A model generated the notes under the pieces. That model ran no database searches, was not told where the DNA came from, and saw nothing but the letters and a program-made list of their open reading frames with translations. 45,037 nucleotides of DNA from Deltaproteobacteria bacterium (GTDB taxonomy: Bacteria > Desulfobacterota > Syntrophia > Syntrophales > UBA5619). Positions 1 through 7,740 of the stretch are shown here, piece by piece; within the stretch, counting starts at the first letter, position 1, and each line of letters starts with the position of its first letter. Made by a program: the position numbers and the translations under genes. The DNA lies in assembly GCA_023487865.1 (NCBI GenBank), contig JAMDBG010000003.1, forward strand, positions 1 to 45,037, in the 5' to 3' direction.

Positions 1-40
1 TTCCGAAGATTTTGAACCGCTGTAGATTTCCGTTTTTCAT
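1..40 (-). CDS. Partial CDS, first 13 codons of next operon gene
   Basis: An ATG whose complement lies at 38-40 opens a frame that runs without a stop to the left edge (M-K-N-G-N-L-Q-R-F-K-I-F-G). A purine-rich AAAGGGGG stretch sits a few bases upstream of the ATG, a good Shine-Dalgarno site. It is on the same strand as, and about 97 bases downstream of, the TPP-enzyme gene, so it is probably another member of the tct-prpF operon. Thirteen residues are too few to name a family. Confidence 0.5.
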   Translation of the reverse strand, partial: MKNGNLQRFKIFG

Positions 41-137
41 GTTTCCCCCTTTCTTTCTCCCAATCTTTAATGACTGCTACCTCAAACACGGAACAGGGTT
101 GACAATCCCTCTTTCCGCACCCACCTTCTTAACCTTC

Positions 138-1760
138 CTATAGTTCTCGAACGGCGTCGAATTGCTGAGGATAAGGCGAAGGGTCCATCCTCGCCTCGAT
201 GAGCTTCGGCAAACCATCGGTGGAATTCAGAGCAGTGGCCAGCGCCCCCCTCAACTCATCCTCGGTTTCAACAACCCACGTCGGAATGCCGAAACACCTG
301 CCCAGGTCCATGTAATTCAACCTCGTAAAACCCGTCCCCCTTGGCACGCCGTAACCTTTTTTTACCTGCTTCACATCAATCAGGCTTAATCTGCCGTCCG
401 AGAAAATGACCATCACGATCGGCAACCTGTACTGCATCGCCGTCGCCAATTCGGGAAGGCGCATCATGAAACCCCCGTCGCCGCAAAGCGATACGACCAT
501 CCTGTCCGGATGCAGCAACTGAAGCGCCAGTGCAGCAGGTATGGCATACCCCATCGTTGCCAGACCATTGGACATGAAGAAGGTCCCCGGCAGATAGGCA
601 TCCCAGAGTTCGATGACCAGCAGTTTGTTGGCGCCGACATCGATCGTCAGTAGTGCATCCCGGGGGATCGATTCCCGTGTGGTGTTGATCACCTGCACAG
701 CCGACAAACCGTCGACGCTGAAATTGAGGACCGCTTTCGTGTTTTCCCTGTAAGCATCTATCTCAGCGGTCCGCCAGCGGGATTCTGCGTCGCCACATTG
801 ATCATAAAGACTTTTCAAGGTGGAACTGATTTCACCGACCAACTCGATATCCGCATGGTAGTTTTCTTCAACATTGGGAATCATGTCCAGATACACAATC
901 GGCTGCCGATAACTCCACTTTTTGGGAAGCAGTTCGACCGGATCCAATCCGATCGCTATGAGAAGATCACTCTTTTCAATGATCCGCTGCTCCAGGTTCC
1001 CACCCATGAACACCCCGAGAGACCAGGGATGATTGTCCGGCAGAGAACCTTTGGCCTTTGCCGTCTTGAAAGTGGGGATATTGAACCTTTCCACAAAGCT
1101 CCGCAATTGCGCAAACACTTCCCTTTTTGCCGCTGTAATTCCCAGTCCGACGATGGCGACAGGTCTTTTTGCCCTGCTGATCCTCTCCAATCCCCTCTTC
1201 AGGTCATTGGCGTCCACTTCCGGCCAGGATTCCTCATTACCGATCGCGTTTCCCGAATCCGCCACCTCGGATTGCGACAGGTTGTTCGGAAAATCGATAT
1301 GGACCGGTCCTTTTCTCGGCAGCTTCGCGATTTTGATTCCCCGGGCCAGCATTTCGGACCAATTGGTTTTCGTCAGCCCGGCCGACAGTTTGGTCACGGG
1401 CTTGAAGAGATCGGCATGATCGATCTTCTGTCGATAGGCCAACTCGACGATCTCGGCGCCATAACGATCCGTGAATGCCAGCACGGGCGATCTGTCCAGA
1501 TAGGCCTGGGCCAAACCGTTACACAGGTTCAAAGCGCCCGGTCCCAAAGTTGAAAGACAGGCACCGGGAACTCCGGTCACATCCCCGCAAACACCCGCCA
1601 TGATCGCCGCGGACGTTTCGTGCTGGGTCAGGATAAACTTTATTCCTTCGTCTTCCGACGTGTTCATCAGGTCGGCTGAGCTTCCCCCGCCCGGTATGCC
1701 GAACAGGTAGTTCACACCGGAGCCTTTTAATACTTTACTGACTCCCTGAGACATATTCAT
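138..1760 (-). CDS. Thiamine-pyrophosphate enzyme, acetolactate synthase-like
   Basis: This 540-residue protein has the three-domain layout of the acetolactate synthase/2-oxoacid decarboxylase family of cytoplasmic TPP enzymes. The N-terminal Pyr domain begins with the family-typical YLFGIPGGG and carries the cofactor-activating glutamate (Glu48, in TQHET). A central domain follows, and the C-terminal PP domain has the diphosphate/metal-binding GDGG at 427-430, with a later SDG where many relatives have NNG or NDG. The start is preceded by AGGGGAG. It is the last complete gene of the tctCBA-prpF operon, separated from prpF by a repeat fragment. That context suggests condensation or decarboxylation of a 2-oxoacid derived from an imported carboxylate, not branched-chain amino acid synthesis. 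No small regulatory IlvN-type subunit lies beside it. The exact substrate is unknown. Confidence 0.85.
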   Translation of the reverse strand: MNMSQGVSKVLKGSGVNYLFGIPGGGSSADLMNTSEDEGIKFILTQHETSAAIMAGVCGDVTGVPGACLSTLGPGALNLCNGLAQAYLDRSPVLAFTDRYGAEIVELAYRQKIDHADLFKPVTKLSAGLTKTNWSEMLARGIKIAKLPRKGPVHIDFPNNLSQSEVADSGNAIGNEESWPEVDANDLKRGLERISRAKRPVAIVGLGITAAKREVFAQLRSFVERFNIPTFKTAKAKGSLPDNHPWSLGVFMGGNLEQRIIEKSDLLIAIGLDPVELLPKKWSYRQPIVYLDMIPNVEENYHADIELVGEISSTLKSLYDQCGDAESRWRTAEIDAYRENTKAVLNFSVDGLSAVQVINTTRESIPRDALLTIDVGANKLLVIELWDAYLPGTFFMSNGLATMGYAIPAALALQLLHPDRMVVSLCGDGGFMMRLPELATAMQYRLPIVMVIFSDGRLSLIDVKQVKKGYGVPRGTGFTRLNYMDLGRCFGIPTWVVETEDELRGALATALNSTDGLPKLIEARMDPSPYPQQFDAVREL

Positions 1761-1791
1761 GTGAACAATCTCCCCTTATGAAGAATGACGA

Positions 1792-1873
1792 CCCTGTAAA
1801 AAGTCGCAGACACCTTGAACTTGGGATGGCTTCATAAAAAGGCCGCAGGCAAGGCGCGCACCGTCAAGAATAG
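1792..1873 (+). repeat. Partial copy of the 125-bp inverted-repeat element (copy A)
   Basis: Bases 1792-1860 align with 40721-40791 on the same strand, with about nine mismatches and two small gaps by eye. The shared core reads GGCTTC(A/G)TAAAA, then GGCCGCAGGCAAGGCGCGC. The inner part and most of the right inverted repeat are missing. The sequence then passes directly into CCGTCAAGAATAG, close to CCGTCAAAGATAG at the right end of copy B, so it looks like an internal deletion derivative. It fills the gap between prpF and the TPP-enzyme gene, and the complement of its TCA (1864-1866) is the prpF stop codon. Confidence 0.7.
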
Positions 1874-3003
1874 ATTTTTCTGGAAACATAAACGCGTCCA
1901 TCCATGATCCTGCGGGCCGTCCTGCCCACTGTGCAACTGACGACATGGGGTCCGCTCTTCCCAAACGTCGCTTCCACTTTCACATCCATTACCCCAGAAG
2001 GATGGCCGATGACAACCTCATTTTTCGCCGGTGCCGGTGATCCTCCGAAAACCACCCGGTTCACAACGGAATCCGGAATGACCGCCCCGATTGCCGCCGG
2101 TATTCCCGCAGTGATGGCGAATGTCTTATGCATCTTCCCCATGGCCATCACGCGGGCCAGCATGCTGACCGTTCCTTTTTCAATCTTTGCTCCGGTGATC
2201 GTCCAGTAATCCCTCGCCGGGGCGATGAACGAAATTTTCGGAATGGACTGGCTCACCTGAATCCCCATCAGTTGACCGACCTTCGTGCGGATGGCCTCCA
2301 GTTTCGTCCATACCCTCTCGTCCTGATTTAATCCCGCCGGTAGTTCATCCCCGCGGAGATTCAGTTCCTCGGCACGGACGAATGCCGTCGGATTCCCCGC
2401 ATCCACAATGGTGACTGCATATTTTTCACCTGTGTCCAGCGTCAACTCATCCACCGCATTTCCGGTGGGAAGAAGCCTCCCCGTGGTCGCCCCGCCCGGG
2501 TCCATGAAACTCAGCTCGATTCTGGCCCCGGTCCCCGGACAACCGTCAATCGCGTAATCCCCGTCCGGGAAAAACTTCCCTTTTTTCACCGGGACTTTTG
2601 CATAAATCATCTTCTTCGTATTGGTGTTATAGATTCGGACAACGGTGAAAGGTTCCACTGCTTTCACCAGCCCCTTATCGACTGCATAAGGGCCGACCGC
2701 CGAGCTGATATTTCCGCAATTGGCGGAGTAATCCACGAAGGCCTTGTCGATCCCCACGGCGCCGAACGTGTAGTTGATGTCCCGATCCGGTTCCCTGGCG
2801 GGGGCGATGACCGCCAGCTTGCTCGTGAGCGAATCGGCCCCGCCCAAGCCGTCGATCTGGCGGATATCGGGACTCCCAAATATGGACAGGATGATCCGAT
2901 CCCTCAGGGCAAGATCTCCCGGCAGGTCCTTCTCCAACAGGAAGATCCCTTTACTCGTTCCGCCCCGCATGATCGTGCAGGGAAATTGGGTTTTTAATTT
3001 CAT
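1864..3003 (-). CDS. prpF: PrpF-family isomerase
   Basis: A 379-residue member of the PrpF family, which has a diaminopimelate-epimerase-like double fold. Relatives isomerise aconitate or 2-methylaconitate in the 2-methylcitrate pathway, or act as methylitaconate isomerases. The signature MRGGTSKG is at 12-19, and the motif NCGNISSAVGPYA (Cys96) carries the probable acid/base cysteine. The C-terminal GRTARRIM segment is also typical. I chose the ATG at 3003 because GAGAGGGAAG precedes it and the family N-terminus starts there; an in-frame start 14 codons upstream has no good ribosome site. It is on the same strand as tctCBA, which suggests that an imported unsaturated tricarboxylate or related acid is isomerised by this enzyme. 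The stop codon lies at the edge of a repeat copy. Confidence 0.9.
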   Translation of the reverse strand: MKLKTQFPCTIMRGGTSKGIFLLEKDLPGDLALRDRIILSIFGSPDIRQIDGLGGADSLTSKLAVIAPAREPDRDINYTFGAVGIDKAFVDYSANCGNISSAVGPYAVDKGLVKAVEPFTVVRIYNTNTKKMIYAKVPVKKGKFFPDGDYAIDGCPGTGARIELSFMDPGGATTGRLLPTGNAVDELTLDTGEKYAVTIVDAGNPTAFVRAEELNLRGDELPAGLNQDERVWTKLEAIRTKVGQLMGIQVSQSIPKISFIAPARDYWTITGAKIEKGTVSMLARVMAMGKMHKTFAITAGIPAAIGAVIPDSVVNRVVFGGSPAPAKNEVVIGHPSGVMDVKVEATFGKSGPHVVSCTVGRTARRIMDGRVYVSRKIYS

Positions 3004-3161
3004 CACTTCCCTCTCCATAAAGTCCGGGACATCCCCTGCCGACAATCACCGCTGTCGTCAAGGGGATTCCCCCCGGAACGCTGACCGACGACCGTATCGG
3101 CGGCGGGCATCCGACACAAACCTCAATACCCGCGAACAAGCGGGCGCGCGCTTTCCATCAC

Positions 3162-4655
3162 CTATAATCCTTGCAGCAGCTTCGGTTTCTTGAACAGAGG
3201 ATAGACGATGGAGAAAACGGCCGCTGCCAGCAGAACTGCGCTGATGGGCCGGCTCACGAGGATCAGGGGATCCCCGAGAGAGAGCAGGAGCGATCTTCTC
3301 ATGGCGAGCTCCGCCATGTCTCCCAGGACGAGTGCCAAAATGGCCGGGGCGACGGGGATGTCGAATTTCCTCATCACATAGCCGATGAGTCCGAAGGCGA
3401 ACATGACAAAGAGGTCATCCACGCTGTTCTGCAATCCGAAGGCGCCGACCACGCAAAGGACGATGATCGCGGCGGAAAAGACTGAATAGGGTAGACGGTT
3501 TAACTCCAGAAAGAACCGGATCGCCATGATCGTCAATACCAGGAGGAAGAGATTGGAGAGGAGCATTGCGACAAAGATCCCGTAGATGATGTCCGGACGG
3601 GAGGAGAGCAGCATGGGACCCGGCTGCATCCCGTGGATCATGAAAGCGGCGATCATCATGGCGGTCGTGTTGCTCCCCGGCAGCCCCAGGGAGAGCAGGA
3701 TGGTCATGGATCCGCCAGTCGAGGCGTTGTTCGAGCACTCCGCGGCCATCAGGCCATCCACGGCGCCGTGGCCGAACTTCTCCGGTTCTTTCGAGGTCCT
3801 GGCCGCCTCACCGTATGCCAGGAATGAAGCGATGGTCGCCCCGGCGCCGGGCAGGGCGCCGACGACCGTTCCGATGATCGGGGAACGGATCATTACGTTG
3901 AACCAGTTCTTCCGATAGAGGGAAAACTCGGGCATCTCGGCCCTCATGCCGCGGTATCCGACGTGCCCCTTGTACTCCTTGAAAGGCTCCTCCGCTTCGA
4001 TGAGGATCTCCGAAACAGCCAGAAGCCCCACCATCGCTGTGACAAAATTGATTCCTCCCAAAAGCAAAGTCGTATCGAAGGTGAAACGTTCCCCTCCCGT
4101 GATGCCGTCGGTCCCGATCGTCGCCAGGAAAAGGCCGAAGAAGCAGGAAAGAAATCCCTTCAGCAGAGACCCCCCCGAAAGGCTCGAAACGACGCTTAAT
4201 CCGAGGATGGTGAGGGCGAAGTATTCGGGCGGACCGAATTTCAGGGCAAAATTGGCAATCAGGGGCGTCGCCACCATCATGACCAGGACGCTGAAGATCC
4301 CCCCGTAGATGGAGCTGAGCAGAAAAATCCACAGAGCAGATGCGGCATGACCCTGCTTGGCCAGCGCATGCCCTTCGATCACGGTGGGGACCGCGGAGGG
4401 TTCACCCGGGATGCCGAAAAGGATCGACGTGATGGAACCGCCGGTGATCCCTCCACAGTAGGCGGCCACCAGCATGCAGAAGGCTGTTATCGGCGACATC
4501 GTATAAGTGAACGACAACAGAAGGACGACGCCCATCGACGTGCTGATGCCGGGCAGTGCTCCCGCCAGCAAACCCCAGAGTCCCCCCAACACCATCGCCA
4601 GGATGTTCTGCGGGAGGAGGACGATTGCAAAGGCATTCCAGTAATGTTCCCACAT
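3162..4655 (-). CDS. tctA: Tripartite tricarboxylate transporter, large membrane subunit TctA
   Basis: A 497-residue, highly hydrophobic protein of the TctA family, with roughly a dozen predicted membrane segments. Family landmarks include GALPGISTSMG near residue 33, FGIPGEPSAVPTVIEGHALAKQG near 80-105, and LGLPGSNTTAMMIAAFMIHGMQPGP in the second half, which repeats the proline/glycine pattern of the first. With TctB and the periplasmic TctC it forms a secondary, ion-driven, binding-protein-dependent carboxylate importer. The length is normal for the family. Order and spacing (19 bases after tctB) indicate one transcript. The substrate cannot be deduced from sequence; the family takes up citrate, tartrate, aromatic acids and others. 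Confidence 0.93.
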   Translation of the reverse strand: MWEHYWNAFAIVLLPQNILAMVLGGLWGLLAGALPGISTSMGVVLLLSFTYTMSPITAFCMLVAAYCGGITGGSITSILFGIPGEPSAVPTVIEGHALAKQGHAASALWIFLLSSIYGGIFSVLVMMVATPLIANFALKFGPPEYFALTILGLSVVSSLSGGSLLKGFLSCFFGLFLATIGTDGITGGERFTFDTTLLLGGINFVTAMVGLLAVSEILIEAEEPFKEYKGHVGYRGMRAEMPEFSLYRKNWFNVMIRSPIIGTVVGALPGAGATIASFLAYGEAARTSKEPEKFGHGAVDGLMAAECSNNASTGGSMTILLSLGLPGSNTTAMMIAAFMIHGMQPGPMLLSSRPDIIYGIFVAMLLSNLFLLVLTIMAIRFFLELNRLPYSVFSAAIIVLCVVGAFGLQNSVDDLFVMFAFGLIGYVMRKFDIPVAPAILALVLGDMAELAMRRSLLLSLGDPLILVSRPISAVLLAAAVFSIVYPLFKKPKLLQGL

Positions 4656-4673
4656 GAGATGATACCTCGACGG

Positions 4674-5174
4674 CTAATAGAAAAGACGGCTGAATTCAGC
4701 AAAGATCCCCTCGCCCTTGGGAAATGCAATTTTGATGAATTTTGCGAAAACGAGGATCGTGATGGCGGTGACCAGTAACGGCGAGATGATCAGGACCGAT
4801 TTTCTTCTCTCTTCAAGCGCCAGGGCGAACGCAGGGATGAAAAGAAACGTCGACAGGATAAAACCGATCCAGGGCATAACGATGATATAGACGAGGAGAC
4901 AGACGATGCTGAGCGCGACTTTCCTCCGTCGCCTCCCTGCCACGGCACTCGCCTCCGGTGAGGATTCCTCAACCGCTCTGCCCTTTGCCTTGGCGATCGT
5001 CGCGATCAACCAGCACACGCTCAGGAGCACCGATACACCGAGGGAGAGCATGGGCCAGAAGCCGCTGCCCACTTCACCGAAGCGCCCGACCCCATGCAAT
5101 TTGACCGCCTCGTAAAACATGAACGAAAAAAAAGCGACGCAGAACGCGCCGAGGGCGATTTCACCTTTTTTCAT
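4674..5174 (-). CDS. tctB: Tripartite tricarboxylate transporter, small membrane subunit TctB
   Basis: A 166-residue membrane protein with about four hydrophobic segments (roughly residues 6-25, 43-65, 88-120 and 130-150), typical of the poorly conserved TctB subunit. A loop around residues 66-86 is rich in charged residues and alanine. A GAGGT site precedes the ATG. The call rests mainly on size, topology and its position between tctC and tctA, since TctB sequences diverge strongly. It is thought to stabilise the large subunit in the inner membrane. Confidence 0.85.
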   Translation of the reverse strand: MKKGEIALGAFCVAFFSFMFYEAVKLHGVGRFGEVGSGFWPMLSLGVSVLLSVCWLIATIAKAKGRAVEESSPEASAVAGRRRRKVALSIVCLLVYIIVMPWIGFILSTFLFIPAFALALEERRKSVLIISPLLVTAITILVFAKFIKIAFPKGEGIFAEFSRLFY

Positions 5175-5252
5175 GGCATACCTCGATGATCACCGGCTTG
5201 CGGAGAAGGTTCCTGCTTCCGCAAGCCGATGCCGGATGTTGAAAAGGGAAAA

Positions 5253-6227
5253 TTACTTCACATAACCAAGATCCTTTAAAACTTCCGTGAAGAATTTGAC
5301 CTCGTCGTCCCAGTATTTTCTCGTTTCCTCGGGACCCAGGTAGCCCTGACGGGCATAAAGGTGATTATCCTGAACGAATTTCTTATAAACAGGGACATCC
5401 AGGGCCTTCTTGATCACATCGTGAAGATACTTTATCCGGTCCGGCGGTGTGCCCTTCTTCACCCCCCAGGCCCGCATCAGTCCGTGGGTGTAATTGATGC
5501 CAAGCTCCGCGCTGCACGGCACGTTCGGGAGGGCCGGATGCCGCTTTTCCATGATCACCGCGAGTGATTTGAGTTTACCGGCTTCGATCAGGGGGAGTGT
5601 CTCGGCAAGCTCTTCCACGGCGCCATGAATATGTCCGCCCATGATGGCCGCCTTGATCTCCGCCCCGGAATCGAACGGGACGAATGTCACTACCACTCCC
5701 ACTGCCTTGAAGAAAGCCACCGTCTGGATCTCCGACCACCCCCCCGGCGAGGTCCCGGCAAACTTCAGCATCTTGGGATTCTTCTTTCCATATTCGATCA
5801 GATCGGCCAGCGTCTTGAATTTGGAATCTCCGGAAATCGTCACTGCCGACGTATCCCACTGAATCCTCATGATAGGATCAAAATCCCTCAACAATTGTGC
5901 ACGAGTTTTCGGTTTGACGGCGTCGATGAGATGGGACGTGGTAATGGCGAGGACCTCATAACCGTCGGCGGGTTGCTGAGCGACATAGAGCATCCCCTTG
6001 GTCGCCCCGCCGCCCGGCATATTGGTGATCACCAGCGGAACCTTCAAAAGGGGTTTCAGTCCTTCGGCCACAGCCCTCGCCGCCGTGTCGCTCCCGCCGC
6101 CGACACCGAACGGAACGATAATCTCGATGGCCCGGTCGGGATACGCCGCCGCTGCGCTGGTTGAGATTCCCATCACACATCCGACAAGAAACAAAAACGC
6201 CATGACAAATATCTTTGTTGTCTTCAT
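5253..6227 (-). CDS. tctC: Periplasmic solute-binding protein TctC
   Basis: A 324-residue extracytoplasmic receptor of the Bug/TctC family. Residues 1-28 are a Sec signal peptide (charged MKTTK, hydrophobic core, small residues ending in AAAA before YPDR). The mature start YPDRAIEIIVPFGVGGGSDTAAR is the family hallmark, and NMPGGGATKG near residue 68 is the second ligand-loop signature. The protein binds a carboxylate in the periplasm and delivers it to TctAB. A strong AAGGAGGGAG site precedes the ATG. It is the first gene of the minus-strand operon, so the operon promoter should lie in the spacer above 6228. The ligand is unknown; the prpF and TPP-enzyme partners suggest a di- or tricarboxylate. 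Confidence 0.92.
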   Translation of the reverse strand: MKTTKIFVMAFLFLVGCVMGISTSAAAAYPDRAIEIIVPFGVGGGSDTAARAVAEGLKPLLKVPLVITNMPGGGATKGMLYVAQQPADGYEVLAITTSHLIDAVKPKTRAQLLRDFDPIMRIQWDTSAVTISGDSKFKTLADLIEYGKKNPKMLKFAGTSPGGWSEIQTVAFFKAVGVVVTFVPFDSGAEIKAAIMGGHIHGAVEELAETLPLIEAGKLKSLAVIMEKRHPALPNVPCSAELGINYTHGLMRAWGVKKGTPPDRIKYLHDVIKKALDVPVYKKFVQDNHLYARQGYLGPEETRKYWDDEVKFFTEVLKDLGYVK

Positions 6228-6895
6228 GTCACTCCCTCCTTATCCTGATGTTATGACCCTATCGGACAGAAAAGTCCCCTTCCTACCCAACAAAGAATCC
6301 TGATCAAAACGGACGAACTCCGGGCCCACCGAATGACCCATGAACCGAACTGAATACGACTATTCGAGTAAAAATGTTTTGTTATATCGGAAATAGCAGT
6401 TTAATTTGATGCTTTATCTGGACGGTGGTTTATCTCAACGTTCTTCCCCCTGGTTCCGTAGATCCGCTGCAGAATGGATGGAACCGCACCCCCGGGTTTG
6501 GTAACACCACAATACAATCCATGTCAAGAAAATATTCCAGCCGCGAAAAACACTTTCCACCATAGCTGCGGCGCCCAAGAAAATGGATCCGGGCGCCTCA
6601 GCCAACGTAATGTAATGACCCATTCGATCGGAAGCCATTTCAACGCCCTATGGTTTGAAAAACACCGATCAGCGTTAGTGTATAAAAAAATTATCTTGAC
6701 ATGCAGGCGACATCTCCATATACTCCCGCCGCTTGCAGTCAAGCCCTTAGAGTTCCGGATATAATTTGTTGTTATTCATCAGGTTGCCCGGTCGGACGGT
6801 TAGACTCGGCCGATCGGGAAAGCAGGTTTTCGCGCACAAAAGCGTCAGCAGGAATGAAGCGAAACGCAGCTTGGATGGATTGAGCGATTATCATC
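6228..6895. other. Divergent intergenic spacer, tctC to nuoA
   Basis: About 670 bases separate the divergent tctC and nuoA genes. The part near tctC (6340-6420) is AT-rich and presumably holds its promoter, but I see no convincing -35/-10 pair there. The part near nuoA holds a good promoter at 6696-6724 and a short stretch (6851-6870) similar to the interior of the 125-bp repeat. Open frames in the middle (6435-6742) have no ribosome site and no recognisable protein character. Confidence 0.6.
6696..6724 (+). promoter_or_regulatory. Sigma-70-type promoter for the nuo operon
   Basis: TTGACA at 6696-6701 and TATACT at 6719-6724 are separated by exactly 17 bases, with AT-rich sequence just upstream of the -35 box. 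Transcription would start near 6731, giving a leader of about 165 bases before nuoA. No recognisable riboswitch or terminator was seen in that leader. Confidence 0.7.
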
Positions 6896-7276
6896 ATGAC
6901 TACACTAAACCAATTTTCCTCTGTCTTGCTGTTTGCCGTCGTCGCCGTCCTGTTCACTTTGATTCCCATCTTTATCGCCTATATCCTGGCGCCGCGGACG
7001 AAAGGCGTAAAGACACTCGCCACTTACGAGTGTGGGATCGAACCGTACGGCAGCGCCTGGATCCGCTACAGCATCACCTATTATATTTATGCACTGATCT
7101 TTATCGCCTTTGACGTGGATATCCTCTATCTCTTCCCCGTGGCGCTGAGCTACACGCGTGGCGGAGCGATGCACGAGTTTTACGCGCTTCTGGCATTTGT
7201 ACTCATCCTTGCTCTTGCGGTTATTTATGCATGGGGGAAAGGGGTTTTCATCTGGAAAAGGAAATTATCCCGGTAA
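6896..7276 (+). CDS. nuoA: NADH-quinone oxidoreductase subunit A
   Basis: A 126-residue membrane subunit of complex I with three predicted helices (about residues 8-30, 62-85 and 92-115). The conserved loop YECGIEPYGSAW is followed by RYSITYY and FIAFDVDILYLFPVA, typical NuoA. It sits at the junction between the hydrophilic arm and the membrane arm next to the quinone channel. The ATG at 6896 has only a weak ribosome site, but the sequence begins where homologues do. It is the first gene of the cluster, and its 3-prime end overlaps the likely nuoB start. Confidence 0.94.
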   Translation: MTTLNQFSSVLLFAVVAVLFTLIPIFIAYILAPRTKGVKTLATYECGIEPYGSAWIRYSITYYIYALIFIAFDVDILYLFPVALSYTRGGAMHEFYALLAFVLILALAVIYAWGKGVFIWKRKLSR

Positions 7277-7740
7277 AATTCGCCATGGTGGAGAAAGTCC
7301 TCGACCTGGCAAGGGCAAACTCGCTCTGGCCGGTGACCTTCGGGCTGGCCTGCTGCGCTATCGAGATGATGTCCACCTCCATGTCCCGTTTCGACATCGA
7401 CAGGTTCGGGGCAGGCGTCTTTCGGGCCTCACCGCGCCAGGCGGATTTTATGATTGTCACCGGTACGGTCACCAAAAAAATGGCCCCCGTCCTTACCACC
7501 CTCTACGAGCAGATGCCTTCTCCGAAATGGGTCATCGCGATGGGCAATTGCGCCATCTCTGGGGGACCTTTCGTTTTCGAAGGCCAGTATAACATTGTGG
7601 AAGGCGTTGACCTTCTTGTCCCGGTCGACGTGTATGTCCCGGGATGCCCGCCGCGACCGGAAGCCCTTCTGGAGGGTTTGCTGAAACTGGAAGAAAAAAT
7701 AACGGGGACCAGAAGATTCCCCCGGGTCGAGAGTGCATAG
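7231..7740 (+). CDS. nuoB: NADH-quinone oxidoreductase subunit B
   Basis: A 169-residue subunit that carries iron-sulfur cluster N2, the last electron carrier before quinone. All four ligands are present: Cys41-Cys42 in ACCAIEMM, Cys107 in MGNCAISGG and Cys139 in VPGCPPRPE. The start at 7231 overlaps nuoA by 46 bases and gives an N-terminus of about the normal length before SLWPVTFG; an ATG at 7285 would give a short version, so the start is uncertain. The stop TAG at 7738-7740 shares one base with the GTG start of nuoCD. Confidence 0.93.
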   Translation: MGERGFHLEKEIIPVKFAMVEKVLDLARANSLWPVTFGLACCAIEMMSTSMSRFDIDRFGAGVFRASPRQADFMIVTGTVTKKMAPVLTTLYEQMPSPKWVIAMGNCAISGGPFVFEGQYNIVEGVDLLVPVDVYVPGCPPRPEALLEGLLKLEEKITGTRRFPRVESA

